Shown here piece after piece: positions 8,656 through 17,162 of a stretch of 64,000 nucleotides of DNA. Under the pieces are notes generated by a model, which saw only the letters and a list, made by a program, of their open reading frames with translations, was not told where the DNA came from and did no database searches. The position numbers and the translations under genes are program-made. This DNA comes from Streptomyces griseoloalbus. GTDB taxonomy: Bacteria; Actinomycetota; Actinomycetes; Streptomycetales; Streptomycetaceae. The stretch is taken from positions 186,001 through 250,000 of the forward strand of contig BMUD01000005.1 in the NCBI GenBank assembly GCA_014650015.1. Reading direction: 5' to 3'. Position 1 is the stretch's first letter. The number at the start of each line of letters is the position of its first letter.

Positions 8656-9774
8656 TCAGAGCCAGCCGTTGCGCTTCAGCGTGCGGTGGATGCCCAGACA
8701 GAGGGCCACCGTGACTCCCAGGACCAGCGGATAGCCGTACTTCCACCGCAGCTCCGGCATGTGGTCGAAGTTCATCCCGTACACCCCGCACACCATCGTC
8801 GGCACGGCGATGATCGCGGCCCACGAGGTGATCTTCCGCATGTCCTCGTTCTGTGCCACGGACGCCTGCGCGAGGTTGGCCTGGAGGATGGAGTTCAGCA
8901 GTTCGTCGAAGCCGATGACCTGCTCCTGCACCCGGGCCAGGTGGTCGGCCACGTCCCGGAAGTACTTCTGGATGTCCGGGTCGACCAGCCGCATCGGCCG
9001 CTCGCTCAGCAGCTGCATCGGCCGCAGCAGCGGCGACACGGCCCGCTTGAACTCCAGCACCTCGCGCTTGAGTTGGTAGATCCGCCCGGCGTCGGTGCCG
9101 CGCGGGGTGCCCTTGCGGCCCGGCGAGAACACCTCCGTCTCGACCTCGTCGATGTCGTCCTGCACCGCGTCGGCGACCGCGATGTAGCCGTCCACCACAT
9201 GGTCGGCGATGGCGTGCAGCACGGCCGAGGGCCCCTTGGCGAGCAGTTCGGGGTCGTCCTGGAGGCGGTGCCGGAGGGCGCGCAGGGAACCCTGCCCGCC
9301 GTGCCGGACGGTGATGAAGAAGTCCCGGCCGGTGAAGCACATCACCTCGCCGGTCTCGACGACCTCGCTGGTGGAGCTGAGCCGGTCGTGGTCGAGGTAG
9401 TGGACGGTCTTGAAGACCGTGAACAGCGAGTCGTCGTAGCGCTCCAGCTTGGGCCGCTGATGCGCCTGGACGGCGTCCTCCACGGCCAGCGGGTGCAGCC
9501 CGAACTCCGCGGCGATCCCGGCGAATTCGGCCTCGTTCGGCTCGTGCAGGCCGATCCACACGAAGCCGCCGTCACGGCGCACGAGGCGCATCGCCTCCTG
9601 GGGGCCGAGCGGGGCCTCGGTCACCAGGCGCCGGCCGTCCCGGTAGACGGCGCAGTCGACGACGGCCGTGGTCGTCGACGGGTCGCGGGTGGTGTCGTAC
9701 GGGCCGCTCTCCTTGCGCAGGGAGACGCGGGAGGCGGGACGGACTGCGGCGCGCAGGTCGCGGATCATCGACAT
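8656..9774 (-). CDS. corA: CorA family Mg2+/Co2+ channel
   Basis: A 372-aa divalent-cation channel of the inner membrane. The start MSMIRDLRAA follows AAGGAG; the longer frame to 9888 lacks family similarity. Residues 1-230 form the cytoplasmic alpha/beta funnel (FVWIGLHEPNEAEF, RHGGQGSLRALR), followed by the long stalk helices. The signature GMN selectivity motif lies at about 333-335 (VYGMNFDHMPEL) between the two C-terminal membrane helices. The protein ends with a basic tail (HRTLKRNGWL) as in CorA. It is monocistronic, with a 500-bp upstream region. Confidence 0.95.
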   Translation of the reverse strand: MSMIRDLRAAVRPASRVSLRKESGPYDTTRDPSTTTAVVDCAVYRDGRRLVTEAPLGPQEAMRLVRRDGGFVWIGLHEPNEAEFAGIAAEFGLHPLAVEDAVQAHQRPKLERYDDSLFTVFKTVHYLDHDRLSSTSEVVETGEVMCFTGRDFFITVRHGGQGSLRALRHRLQDDPELLAKGPSAVLHAIADHVVDGYIAVADAVQDDIDEVETEVFSPGRKGTPRGTDAGRIYQLKREVLEFKRAVSPLLRPMQLLSERPMRLVDPDIQKYFRDVADHLARVQEQVIGFDELLNSILQANLAQASVAQNEDMRKITSWAAIIAVPTMVCGVYGMNFDHMPELRWKYGYPLVLGVTVALCLGIHRTLKRNGWL

Positions 9775-10274
9775 GGCGGGCTCCTTCGCAGACGGGCAAC
9801 GAAAGGCGCCGGAACGACGGGTGGAGCAACCCGGAATGGGGACGTCCTCAACTGCGGATGTTTGGCACGTCCACAAAGCGGGGAGCACCGCACCGTCGCG
9901 GTGGCGAGCTTCGTCGCTGATACAGCTACGGGGGCAGATCAGGCAGAACGAAACGAAGTGCTCTTCCGATGAAGACGCGAAGGCGAGAGGCGGCAGCCAG
10001 GAAAGGAAGCGGCTACATCAACGGGCGGAAGAGCGGGTGGTACTGCACGGTCGACTTCGGTCCATGCCAGCCCCACCTCCTCCGGCCGGTCCCTCGTGAG
10101 GGACGATCCACGATCCCCGTGGGGGATCCCCCTTGAGCGGGGAGTGTCACATCGGCGTCCGGGACTCGAACGGACGCTTCTGCGTGCTGTCCCGAACCGC
10201 CGTCCAAGCGTATCAGCCGACTGACATGTCAAGGCTCTGCTTTGCCCGGTACTGACGAGTTCTATGCTCGCCGC
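9775..10274. other. 500-bp intergenic region upstream of corA
   Basis: No convincing protein gene is visible. It holds the corA ribosome site, two hairpins (GTCCCTC-GT-GAGGGAC at 10089-10104 and a 12-bp GGGGGATCCCCC palindrome at 10121-10132), the tRNA-like stretch annotated separately, and the promoter of the SUFU gene. I see no recognisable M-box or other magnesium riboswitch consensus. Confidence 0.5.
10152..10220 (-). other. Degenerate tRNA-like sequence (possible tRNA-Pro relic)
   Basis: Read on the minus strand, the stretch keeps pieces of a tRNA in the right order: GCTTGG like a D loop, TTCGGGA like a CGG (Pro) anticodon loop, and GTTCGAGTCCCGG like a T arm. The ends TCGGC and GCCGA can pair five bases as an acceptor. 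The T stem does not pair in the standard register and the total is only about 69 nt, so it is unlikely to be a working tRNA. The two hairpins just downstream on the same strand could be its old terminator. Confidence 0.3.
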
Positions 10275-10859
10275 ATGGCTGATGTTCTTCCTCTGGTCGA
10301 GGCCCGGCTGCGTACGGCACTGGGCGAACCGGACGCGCGCGCGGCGGTCACCTTCCTGGGCACGGACCGCATCGAGGTGCTGCGCTTCCACGAGGGCGAC
10401 ATCGTGCGCTACGCGACTCTCGGCATGGCGGCCCAGCCCATGACCGACCCCACCGCGGTGGTCGCCGACCCGGTCAAGGGTCCGCGTGTCGAGCTGGTGC
10501 TGTCCGTGAGGGACGGCCTCGCCGACACCGACAAGGTGCTCCGCCCGCTCGCCGTACTGGCCGCGTCGCCGCAGGTCGAGGGTGTCGTCGTGGCCCCCGG
10601 CGCCTCGCTGGACGTCGGCGAGCCGCTGTGGCCCGGCGCCCCGTTCACCTCGGTGCTGGTCGCCGAGCCGGGCGGCCTGGTGGAGGACCTGGAGCTCGAC
10701 GCGCCCCTGGATCCCGTCCGGTTCCTGCCGCTGCTGCCGATGACCCCGAACGAGGCCGCCTGGAAGCGGGTGCACGGCGCACAGGCCCTTCAGGAGCGCT
10801 GGCTGACCCAGGGCACGGACCTCAGGGATCCGTCCCGGAAGTCCGTGCCGCTGGAGTGA
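10275..10859 (+). CDS. Suppressor-of-fused (SUFU) domain protein
   Basis: A 194-aa single-domain protein (MADVLPLVEARLRTALG...) with the bacterial SUFU pattern: VTFLGTDRIEVLRF, RVELVLSVRDG, VVVAPGASLDVGEPLWPGAP and LLPMTPNEAAWKR near the C-terminus. In bacteria SUFU-fold proteins are mostly stand-alone or serve as immunity proteins in polymorphic toxin loci; no toxin gene is seen next to this one. There is no Shine-Dalgarno site; a TATGCT element at 10263-10268 is six bases before the ATG, so the mRNA is probably leaderless. Confidence 0.87.
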   Translation: MADVLPLVEARLRTALGEPDARAAVTFLGTDRIEVLRFHEGDIVRYATLGMAAQPMTDPTAVVADPVKGPRVELVLSVRDGLADTDKVLRPLAVLAASPQVEGVVVAPGASLDVGEPLWPGAPFTSVLVAEPGGLVEDLELDAPLDPVRFLPLLPMTPNEAAWKRVHGAQALQERWLTQGTDLRDPSRKSVPLE

Positions 10860-10923
10860 GCGGTGGAGCCGGCCGCGAGCGAGCCCTCAGTGAGCAAGCT
10901 CACCAACACCGAACAGTTTCCGG

Positions 10924-12186
10924 TCAGTTGGCGAAGACGGTGTCCCCGTCCTCGGCGGCGTGGTGCGGCCGGAGCTCCTCGGCCATGAGGGTCCCTCCTG
11001 GTCGAGCGGAGTCGGGAGCCTGGGGGAGTGCGAGGGCCCTGCGCCGCACGACGACCACGAGCGCGCCCAGGACGGCCGTGACCGCGGCGACCACGAACGG
11101 GACGTGGACATCGGTCCACTCCTCGATCTTCGGCGCGAAGTAGGGCGCGGCGGCTGCCGCGAACCAGCGCACGAAGTTGTACCCCGCGCTCGCCACCGGC
11201 CGCGGCGCGTCCGACACCCCGAGGGCCAGTTCGGTGTACACCGTGTTGTTCACGCCGATGAAGGCACCGGAGGCGACGGTGCAGACGACGGCAGTGGTGT
11301 GGTCGCCGTAGCCGAGGACGAGCACGTCCGCCGCGAGCAGCACCAGCGACCCGCCCAGCACCCGCAGTGAGCCGAACCGCTTCTGCAGGCGCGGCGCCAC
11401 GATCACCGAGAAGACGGCGAGCAGCACGCCCCAGGCGAAGAACACCGCACCCGACCGGTACGGGGACATGTCCAGCACGAACGGCGTGAAGGCCAGCACG
11501 GTGAAGAACGTGTAGTTGTAGAAGAACGCCGAGACCGCCGCCGAGGCCAGTCCGCCATGGCCGAGCGCCCTGAGCGGGTCGAGCGGCGATGTCTTCCGGG
11601 CCGGCTTGGGCTGCTCCTTCAGGAACACCGAGATGCACAGGAAGCCGACCGCCATCAGGAAGGCCGTGCCGAAGAACGGGTAGCGCCAGCTCGCGTCGCC
11701 GAGCAGCGCGCCCAGCAGGGGCCCGCAGGCCATGCCGAGTCCGAGGGCGGACTCGTACAGCAGGATGGCCGCCGCGCTGCCCCCGGCCGCCGCGCCGACG
11801 ATGACCGCGAGGGCCGTGGAGACGAACAGCGCGTTGCCCAGACCCCAGCCCGCCCGGAAGCCGGCCAGCTCGCCGACCGATCCCGAGGTGCCGGAGAGCG
11901 CGGCGAAGACCACGACGAGCGCGAGGCCGAGCAGCAGGGTCTTCCGGCCGCCGATGCGGCTGGAGACGAATCCGGTCACCAGCATCGCGAGCGCGGTGAT
12001 GAGGAAGTACGAGGTGAAGAGCAGGGAGACCTGTCCGGCGGTGGCGTCCAGGCCTTGGGCGATGGAGGGCAGGATCGGATCGACGAGGCCGATCCCCATG
12101 AAGGCGACGACGGACGCTCCGGCCGTCGCCCACACGGACTTCGGCTGCCTGAGTATGCCGCCCGATCCCGTGTCGAAGGGGTCCAT
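10924..12186 (-). CDS. MFS transporter, drug-efflux (DHA1) type
   Basis: A 420-aa polytopic protein with 12 predicted helices, starting MDPFDTGSGG after GGAGC. The first helix carries MGIGLVDPILPSIAQGL, typical of DHA1 proton antiporters, and the loop 2-3 motif appears as GFVSSRIGGRKTLL. A cytoplasmic loop between helices 6 and 7 is at FLKEQPKPARKTSP. It ends in a hydrophilic tail rich in charged and His residues. The start region carries two palindromes that look like a repressor site. The transported compound is unknown. Confidence 0.9.
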   Translation of the reverse strand: MDPFDTGSGGILRQPKSVWATAGASVVAFMGIGLVDPILPSIAQGLDATAGQVSLLFTSYFLITALAMLVTGFVSSRIGGRKTLLLGLALVVVFAALSGTSGSVGELAGFRAGWGLGNALFVSTALAVIVGAAAGGSAAAILLYESALGLGMACGPLLGALLGDASWRYPFFGTAFLMAVGFLCISVFLKEQPKPARKTSPLDPLRALGHGGLASAAVSAFFYNYTFFTVLAFTPFVLDMSPYRSGAVFFAWGVLLAVFSVIVAPRLQKRFGSLRVLGGSLVLLAADVLVLGYGDHTTAVVCTVASGAFIGVNNTVYTELALGVSDAPRPVASAGYNFVRWFAAAAAPYFAPKIEEWTDVHVPFVVAAVTAVLGALVVVVRRRALALPQAPDSARPGGTLMAEELRPHHAAEDGDTVFAN

Positions 12187-12230
12187 GGGTGCTCCAATCC
12201 CGGGCGTGACTGCATGGAAAGGTAGATGGT

Positions 12231-12260
12231 GTGTGCACACATTAGATTAGCCATGCTAAT
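12231..12260. promoter_or_regulatory. Putative operator upstream of the MFS gene
   Basis: Two palindromes sit 45-75 bp before the MFS start: GTGTGCACAC at 12231-12240 and ATTAGC-CAT-GCTAAT at 12246-12260, a perfect 6-bp inverted repeat. The AT-rich block stands out from its GC-rich surroundings. The second element resembles MarR-family operators, but no marR gene is adjacent, so a regulator elsewhere would be needed. Confidence 0.5.
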
Positions 12261-12355
12261 TAATGCAAGTTACATCTAGTTTCCTCGTGACCGGTTCCGC
12301 CCGGACGGGTGATCGTCCTTGACGTGGCGCGGTGAGGGTAGGACCGTGGGGCTCT

Positions 12356-12997
12356 ATGAGGGGCGAACCCAGTTGCCCGAAGTGTGGTGGCCGGGTCAGG
12401 GCTCCCGGCCTCTTCTCGGATGCGTGGCAGTGTGATGTGCACGGCACCGTGCACCCGGTCCAGCCCGTGATACCGCCGAGTGTCGAGGCTCTCGAAGTCG
12501 TCGTGCACCGCACGAAGGTGCCGGTGTGGATGCCGTGGCCGCTACCGGTCGGCTGGCTGTTCACGGGCGTGGCCAGTGCGGGCGACGACCGCAGCGGGGG
12601 CCGGGCGACCGCCGTCGCGTGCACCGGGCCCGGTCCGCTGGGCGGAATGGGTGAGCTGATCCTGGTCGCCGAGGAGCTCGGCGTCGGTCTCGGCGCGCGG
12701 TACGCGGGTATCGACGGCCCGGACCCGGGGCCGTACATGAACGTGGAGAAACCGGCCCAGGCCAAGGTGCTGGCCGCCGGCCGCCCGACGCCGCTCTGGC
12801 ATGTCGCCAAGGCGCCGGACGACCGCGCCGTGTTCGCGGGTGAGGCGCTCGGGATGTGGCTGTGGGCGGTGGTGTGGCCGGAGCAGTCCGGGCTGCTGAT
12901 GTACGACGAGCTGGTGCTCACCGACCTGCGGGACGCCGGGGCGGAGGTGGAACTGGTGCCCTGCGGGGCGCTGTCACCGCGCCTGCTGGAGGCTTAG
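12356..12997 (+). CDS. DUF6758-like zinc-ribbon protein, unknown function
   Basis: A 213-aa protein starting MRGEPSCPKCGGRV. The N-terminal CPKC and a following C-D-V-H (WQCDVHGTVHPVQP) look like a zinc ribbon. The remaining 170 residues form one soluble domain with several conserved-looking blocks (PVWMPWPLPVGWLFTGVASAGDD, SGGRATAVACTGPGPLGG, GLLMYDELVLTDLRD). I know similar proteins only as actinobacterial conserved hypotheticals; the family label is from memory. It is read away from the MFS gene, toward the PHP gene 227 bp downstream. Confidence 0.8.
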   Translation: MRGEPSCPKCGGRVRAPGLFSDAWQCDVHGTVHPVQPVIPPSVEALEVVVHRTKVPVWMPWPLPVGWLFTGVASAGDDRSGGRATAVACTGPGPLGGMGELILVAEELGVGLGARYAGIDGPDPGPYMNVEKPAQAKVLAAGRPTPLWHVAKAPDDRAVFAGEALGMWLWAVVWPEQSGLLMYDELVLTDLRDAGAEVELVPCGALSPRLLEA

Positions 12998-13048
12998 GCG
13001 CACCCGGCGCACCCGGCGCATACGCCGCATCGGCGTCACATCGACGCT

Positions 13049-13087
13049 CCACCGCGACGCCCCACCGCGACGCCCCACCGCGACGTC
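13049..13087 (+). repeat. Three 13-bp tandem repeats
   Basis: CCACCGCGACGCC occurs three times in a row (last copy with one change) between the DUF6758-like gene and the PHP gene. It is followed by a complementary GGGGCGTCGC, so it may fold into the terminator of the upstream gene. Confidence 0.6.
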
Positions 13088-13224
13088 GCTTGGGGCGTCG
13101 CATGGGGGTCTCCAGGGGGATCGGTAGGGGGCGCGCGGCCGGTTCGGGTGTGACAAGGGGCCTTCGAAAATCCGGTTATCCTGAAGCGTCCCCTCCGCCC
13201 GTCACCCGCTTGGAGTACCGCGTC

Positions 13225-14082
13225 GTGCGCATCGATCTGCACACCCACTCCACCGCGTCCGACGGTACGGACACGCCGGCCGAACTGGTCCGCAAGGCCG
13301 CCGCCTCAGGTCTCGACGTCATCGCGCTGACCGACCACGACACCACCCGTGGTCACGCCGAGGCGCTCGCCGTGCTGCCGGCGGGACTCACCCTGGTCAC
13401 CGGCGCCGAACTCTCCTGCCGGCTCGACGGCATCAGCATGCACATGCTGGCCTACCTCTTCGACCCGGAGGAACCCGCGCTGCTCGCCGAGCGTGAACTG
13501 GTCCGCGACGACCGGGTGCCGCGGGCCCAGGGCATGATCGCCAAGCTGAACGCGCTGGGCGTGCCGGTCACCTGGGAGCAGGTGGCGCGGATCGCCGGCG
13601 ACGGTTCGGTGGGGCGCCCGCACGTGGCCACCGCGCTCGTCGAACTGGGCGTCGTGCCCACCGTGAGTGACGCCTTCACCCAGGAGTGGCTGGCCGACGG
13701 TGGCCGGGCGTACATGGAGAAGCACGAGACCGACCCCTACGAAACCCTGCGGTTGATCAAGAACGCGGGCGGGGTCGCCGTCTTCGCGCACCCCGCCGCG
13801 AGCAAGCGGGGCCGGACCGTGCCGGAGTCCGCGATCGCCGAGCTGGCCGAGGCGGGTCTCGACGGCATCGAGGTCGACCACATGGACCACGACCCCGAGA
13901 CGCGGGCGCGGCTGCGGGGCCTCGCGAAGGAGCTGGGTCTCCTGGTGACCGGGTCGAGCGACTACCACGGCAGCCGGAAGACCTGTGTGCTCGGCGAGTT
14001 CATGACGGACCCCGAGGTCTACGGCGAGATCACGCGGCGCGCGACCGGGGCGTTCCCGGTGCCGGGGACCGGCGGAGTCTGA
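13225..14082 (+). CDS. PHP-domain phosphoesterase (nucleoside 3',5'-bisphosphate phosphatase/RNase AM-like)
   Basis: A 285-aa metal-dependent phosphoesterase. The GTG start nine bases after GGAG places the first PHP motif at the very N-terminus: IDLHTHS with His6 and His8. Further metal ligands are visible in ALTDHDTT, in a Glu within VTGAELSC, in the His of GISMHML, in FAHPAASKRG, and in VTGSSDYHG near the end. The layout matches the single-domain YciV/TrpH-type PHP family that removes the 3'-phosphate from pAp and trims RNA 5' ends. An upstream in-frame start near 12856 would overlap the previous gene by 142 bp and is rejected. Confidence 0.92.
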   Translation: MRIDLHTHSTASDGTDTPAELVRKAAASGLDVIALTDHDTTRGHAEALAVLPAGLTLVTGAELSCRLDGISMHMLAYLFDPEEPALLAERELVRDDRVPRAQGMIAKLNALGVPVTWEQVARIAGDGSVGRPHVATALVELGVVPTVSDAFTQEWLADGGRAYMEKHETDPYETLRLIKNAGGVAVFAHPAASKRGRTVPESAIAELAEAGLDGIEVDHMDHDPETRARLRGLAKELGLLVTGSSDYHGSRKTCVLGEFMTDPEVYGEITRRATGAFPVPGTGGV

Positions 14083-14228
14083 GACCGCCTCCTCCCGCCC
14101 GTCCTTCGTCCGTCCCGGTACGCCCCTCGTACCTCCCTCGTGCGTTCCTCGCCCTTCACCGGTGCGCCCCGGCGTGCGCTGGCGTTGTGCCTCCTCCGTC
14201 CCTCTCCTCGTTCTTCAGCAAGGCAGTC

Positions 14229-14834
14229 ATGCTCGACGTCGCCGTCTTCGGCTCTCTCTTCCTGACCCTTTTTGTCATCATGGATCCCCCTGGGGTCACC
14301 CCGATCTTCCTCGCCCTGACCGCGGGCCGGCCCGCCAAGGCGCAGAAGCGGATGGCCTTCCAGGCCGTCTGTGTGGCCGGTGGTGTGATCGTCGTGTTCG
14401 GGCTGCTCGGCCACCGGATCCTCGACTACCTGCATGTGTCGGTGCCCGCGCTGATGATCGCGGGCGGGCTGCTGCTCCTGCTGATCGCGCTCGATCTGCT
14501 CACCGGCAAGACCGACGAGCCCAAGCAGACCAAGGACGTCAACGTCGCGCTGGTCCCGCTGGGGATGCCGCTGCTGGCCGGGCCCGGTGCGATCGTGTCG
14601 GTCATTCTCGCCGTGCAGAAGGCCGACGGAGTCACCGGGCAGGTCTCGGTGTGGGCGGCCATCTTCGCCATCCATGTCGTGCTGTGGCTGGCGCTGCGGT
14701 ACTCACTGCTGATCATTCGGGTCATCAAGGACGGCGGCGTGGTCCTGGTGACCCGCCTGGCGGGCATGATGCTCTCCGCGATCGCCGTGCAGCAGATCAT
14801 CAACGGCGTCACCCAGGTGATCCGGGGCGGCTGA
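14229..14834 (+). CDS. MarC family integral membrane protein
   Basis: A 201-aa protein of about six membrane helices. It starts MLDVAVFGSLFLTLFVIMDPPGVTPIFLAL, carrying the MarC hallmark (D/N)PxGxxPxF near the N-terminus, and repeats a similar hairpin at VPLGMPLLAGPGAIVSVIL. MarC proteins are widespread, once linked to multiple antibiotic resistance and later found not to be; the real function is open. It follows the PHP gene by 146 bp and ends just before a strong terminator. Confidence 0.93.
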   Translation: MLDVAVFGSLFLTLFVIMDPPGVTPIFLALTAGRPAKAQKRMAFQAVCVAGGVIVVFGLLGHRILDYLHVSVPALMIAGGLLLLLIALDLLTGKTDEPKQTKDVNVALVPLGMPLLAGPGAIVSVILAVQKADGVTGQVSVWAAIFAIHVVLWLALRYSLLIIRVIKDGGVVLVTRLAGMMLSAIAVQQIINGVTQVIRGG

Positions 14835-14863
14835 CCCCCCGTATCACCGCCGCGGCAACGCGC

Positions 14864-14898
14864 CGAGCCCCCGTGCCGAGGACGGCACGGGGGCTCGG
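14864..14898. terminator. Strong terminator between marC-type gene and the 50-codon gene
   Basis: A 16-bp perfect inverted repeat (arms 14864-14879 and 14883-14898, 3-base loop) lies between two convergent genes and can stop both. Confidence 0.85.
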
Positions 14899-14968
14899 AG
14901 GTGTACGGTCCGGGACCCGGCCCGTGTGGCCGTCGTCCCGCGTCATGAGCGTGTGGGCGTGATGAGGG

Positions 14969-15121
14969 TTATGAGGCCGGGGTGCCGGCCGGGCGGATCC
15001 ACAGGCGCTGTCCGATGGCGGCGGCCTGCTGAACGATGCGGTTGACGGAGGCGGCGTCCACGACGGTGGTGTCCACGGGTGTCCCGTCGATGTCGTCGAG
15101 TCGCATGATTTCGAAGCGCAT
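14969..15121 (-). CDS. 50-aa conserved-looking small protein
   Basis: A 50-codon frame reads MRFEIMRLDDIDGTPVDTTV at its start and ends IRPAGTPAS. An AAGGGAG ribosome site lies six bases before the ATG. Its reading has normal Streptomyces codon use and its own space between a terminator and an AT-rich promoter region. The composition (acidic N-terminal half, VVDAASVNRIVQQAAAIGQR helix, basic-Trp end) suggests a folded small protein and not a leader peptide. I do not know its function. Confidence 0.7.
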   Translation of the reverse strand: MRFEIMRLDDIDGTPVDTTVVDAASVNRIVQQAAAIGQRLWIRPAGTPAS

Positions 15122-15350
15122 GGGCTTCTCCCTTCGTCTGGTCATCCTCCTGAAGGAGAACTACTGGGTGGAGGGCACACGGGCCAGTCGGTGCCTGTGT
15201 GCCATGACGGGTTCAACGGCCTGTGCGATGCAAACATTCCCTACGCTAAGGAAAATATTCGATCTACTAAATACTGACCGGTAAGTGTTTCGAAGGAGAC
15301 CGACCGAGACCGGTTGTGTTCGTAGTGTGACCACCGGGACAATGGAGCTG

Positions 15351-16244
15351 ATGAACGAAGACCTCGCGGCTCTGCACGCCCGTATCGACCGCACGAACGA
15401 GCTGCTCCAGCGCATGCTCGCCGAGGTGGCGAAGACGCCCTCGACGCATGCGATCTTCGTCGACGCCGGCTATCTGTACGCCGCCGCGGGGCGCCTGGTG
15501 GCCGGGACGGAGGACCGCCGGGCCTTCGACCTCGACGCCGAGGGACTCATCGACGCGCTCATCGACCGGGCCCGCACCGTCTTCGCGGACAGCAGGCTGT
15601 TGCGGGTCTACTGGTACGACGGTGCCAGGCGCCGCATCCACACCGCCGAGCAGCAGACCATCGCCGAACTCCCGGACGTCAAGGTCCGCCTCGGCAACCT
15701 CAACGCCAACAACCAGCAGAAGGGCGTCGACTCCCTGATCCGCACCGACCTGGAGTCACTGGCCCGGCACCGCTCCATCAGCGACGCGGCCCTGCTCGGC
15801 GGCGACGAGGACCTCGTCTCGGCGGTCGAGGCGGCACAGGGGTACGGCGCCCGGGTCCACCTCTGGGGCATCGAGGCACCCGAGGGCCGCAACCAGGCCG
15901 AGCCGCTGCTCTGGGAGGTCGACAGCCAGCGCACCCTCGACCTGGACTTCTTCAAGCCGTATGTCTCCCGGCGCGCGGCACAGACGTACGAGGCCACGAC
16001 GGGTCGGCCCACGCGCGAGGACGTCCGGTTCGTCGGTGCGCAGATCGCCGCGAAGTGGCTGGTCGCGCGCGGCCGGGACACCCTGGTGGAACTGCTCCCC
16101 GGTCATCCCTATCTGCCCGGCTCGGTCGACCAGGACCTGCTGGTGGAGGCGGAGGGCCTGCTGCAGTACTCCCTGCGCGGCCAGGCGGATCTGCGACGCG
16201 CCCTGCGCGACGGCTTCTGGGACCACCTGCAGACGCAGTATTAG
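15351..16244 (+). CDS. NYN-domain (PIN-like) ribonuclease-type protein
   Basis: A 297-aa protein. The start at 15351 follows GGAG by four bases; an in-frame ATG nine bases earlier is possible. Residues 1-30 form a short coiled helix (LHARIDRTNELLQRML). The NYN domain runs from about 35 to 195 with acidic residues of the PIN-like active site: IFVDAGYLY, SLIRTDLESLARH and ALLGGDEDLVSAVEAA. The C-terminal third is a helical domain of unknown role. NYN proteins cut RNA. The stop overlaps the convergent hydrolase stop by 4 bp. The 229-bp upstream gap has an unusually AT-rich stretch at 15245-15285. Confidence 0.85.
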   Translation: MNEDLAALHARIDRTNELLQRMLAEVAKTPSTHAIFVDAGYLYAAAGRLVAGTEDRRAFDLDAEGLIDALIDRARTVFADSRLLRVYWYDGARRRIHTAEQQTIAELPDVKVRLGNLNANNQQKGVDSLIRTDLESLARHRSISDAALLGGDEDLVSAVEAAQGYGARVHLWGIEAPEGRNQAEPLLWEVDSQRTLDLDFFKPYVSRRAAQTYEATTGRPTREDVRFVGAQIAAKWLVARGRDTLVELLPGHPYLPGSVDQDLLVEAEGLLQYSLRGQADLRRALRDGFWDHLQTQY

Positions 16245-17134
16245 CGATCGCGACGATCGCGACGGTCGGGTTGGTGGTCGTCCCAGAAGTCGGCGAGGGC
16301 GCGGGCGGTCGGCTCGGGCCGGTCGATGGTCGGTGAGTGCTCGGCCCCTTCGATGACGGTGCGATGCGCCTTCAGCCGCAGCGCCATCTTGTCGAGGTCC
16401 GGCACCGGCCAGGTGTCGTCCCGTACGCCCGACAGGACGTGGAACGGCAGCGGTACGGCGGACAGTTCGGCGACCCGGTCCGGCTCGACGCACAACTGTC
16501 GGCCCGTGGCGAGCAGTTGCGCGGGCCGGGTGCCGAGCCAGCGGCGCCGCAGCCACTCCTGACCGCCTATCCCGCGGGCCGGCCCGCCCACCTCCTCCGG
16601 CGGCCCCATGGCCAGGATCACCTCCCAGCACTCCGCCATCGACATCACCGCGAGCGCGTCCCGCAGCAGCTTCACCCGCTGTTCCTGGGGGACGGAGATC
16701 CGTGCGGGGCCGGAGGAGACGAGCGTGAGCGAGCGGAAGGGCGAGTGGTCCAGGAGGGCGGCGGCACGGGCGATCTGGCCGCCGAGCGAGTGTCCGACGA
16801 GATGTACCGGCGTACCGAGCACGGAGGCCTGCGCGAGCACGTCCTGCGCCAACTCGACCTGAGCGTAGGCGGATTCGTCGTCGGTGGGCCCGTCCGATTG
16901 GTACTGACCCCGCCCGTCCACGGCGACCGTGCGATACCCGCGCGCGGCGAGCGGCTCGTGCACCAGGGCGAAGTCCTCCTTGCTGCCCGTGTACCCGGGC
17001 AGCAGCAACGCGGTCCCCCTCACCGGAACGCCGGCGGCCGGCGGCACGTCCACGACGGCGAACTCCCCGCGCGGGGTGCGGAGTCGGTGGGCGCGGGCGC
17101 CGAGGCGCGGGGCGGGGGAGGAGTCGCTGGTCAC
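16241..17134 (-). CDS. Alpha/beta hydrolase
   Basis: A 297-aa cytosolic hydrolase with the lid-containing serine-hydrolase fold. The nucleophile elbow is GHSLGGQ (LVGHSLGGQIARA), preceded by the oxyanion region LLLPGYTGSKEDF and the DGRGQYQS strand. The acid lies in LSGVRDDTWP and the catalytic His in EGAEHSP. Start is taken at the GTG giving VTSDSSPAPR; there is no clear ribosome site. Substrate unknown. Convergent with the NYN gene (4-bp overlap) and divided from the helicase by a terminator. Confidence 0.87.
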   Translation of the reverse strand: MTSDSSPAPRLGARAHRLRTPRGEFAVVDVPPAAGVPVRGTALLLPGYTGSKEDFALVHEPLAARGYRTVAVDGRGQYQSDGPTDDESAYAQVELAQDVLAQASVLGTPVHLVGHSLGGQIARAAALLDHSPFRSLTLVSSGPARISVPQEQRVKLLRDALAVMSMAECWEVILAMGPPEEVGGPARGIGGQEWLRRRWLGTRPAQLLATGRQLCVEPDRVAELSAVPLPFHVLSGVRDDTWPVPDLDKMALRLKAHRTVIEGAEHSPTIDRPEPTARALADFWDDHQPDRRDRRDR

Positions 17135-17162
17135 GGGGTGAGAGTAGCGGGTTCGGATACGC

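Noticed and set aside
9775-10140. Magnesium riboswitch (M-box) before corA
   Set aside because: I could not find the conserved M-box core; only simple hairpins are present.
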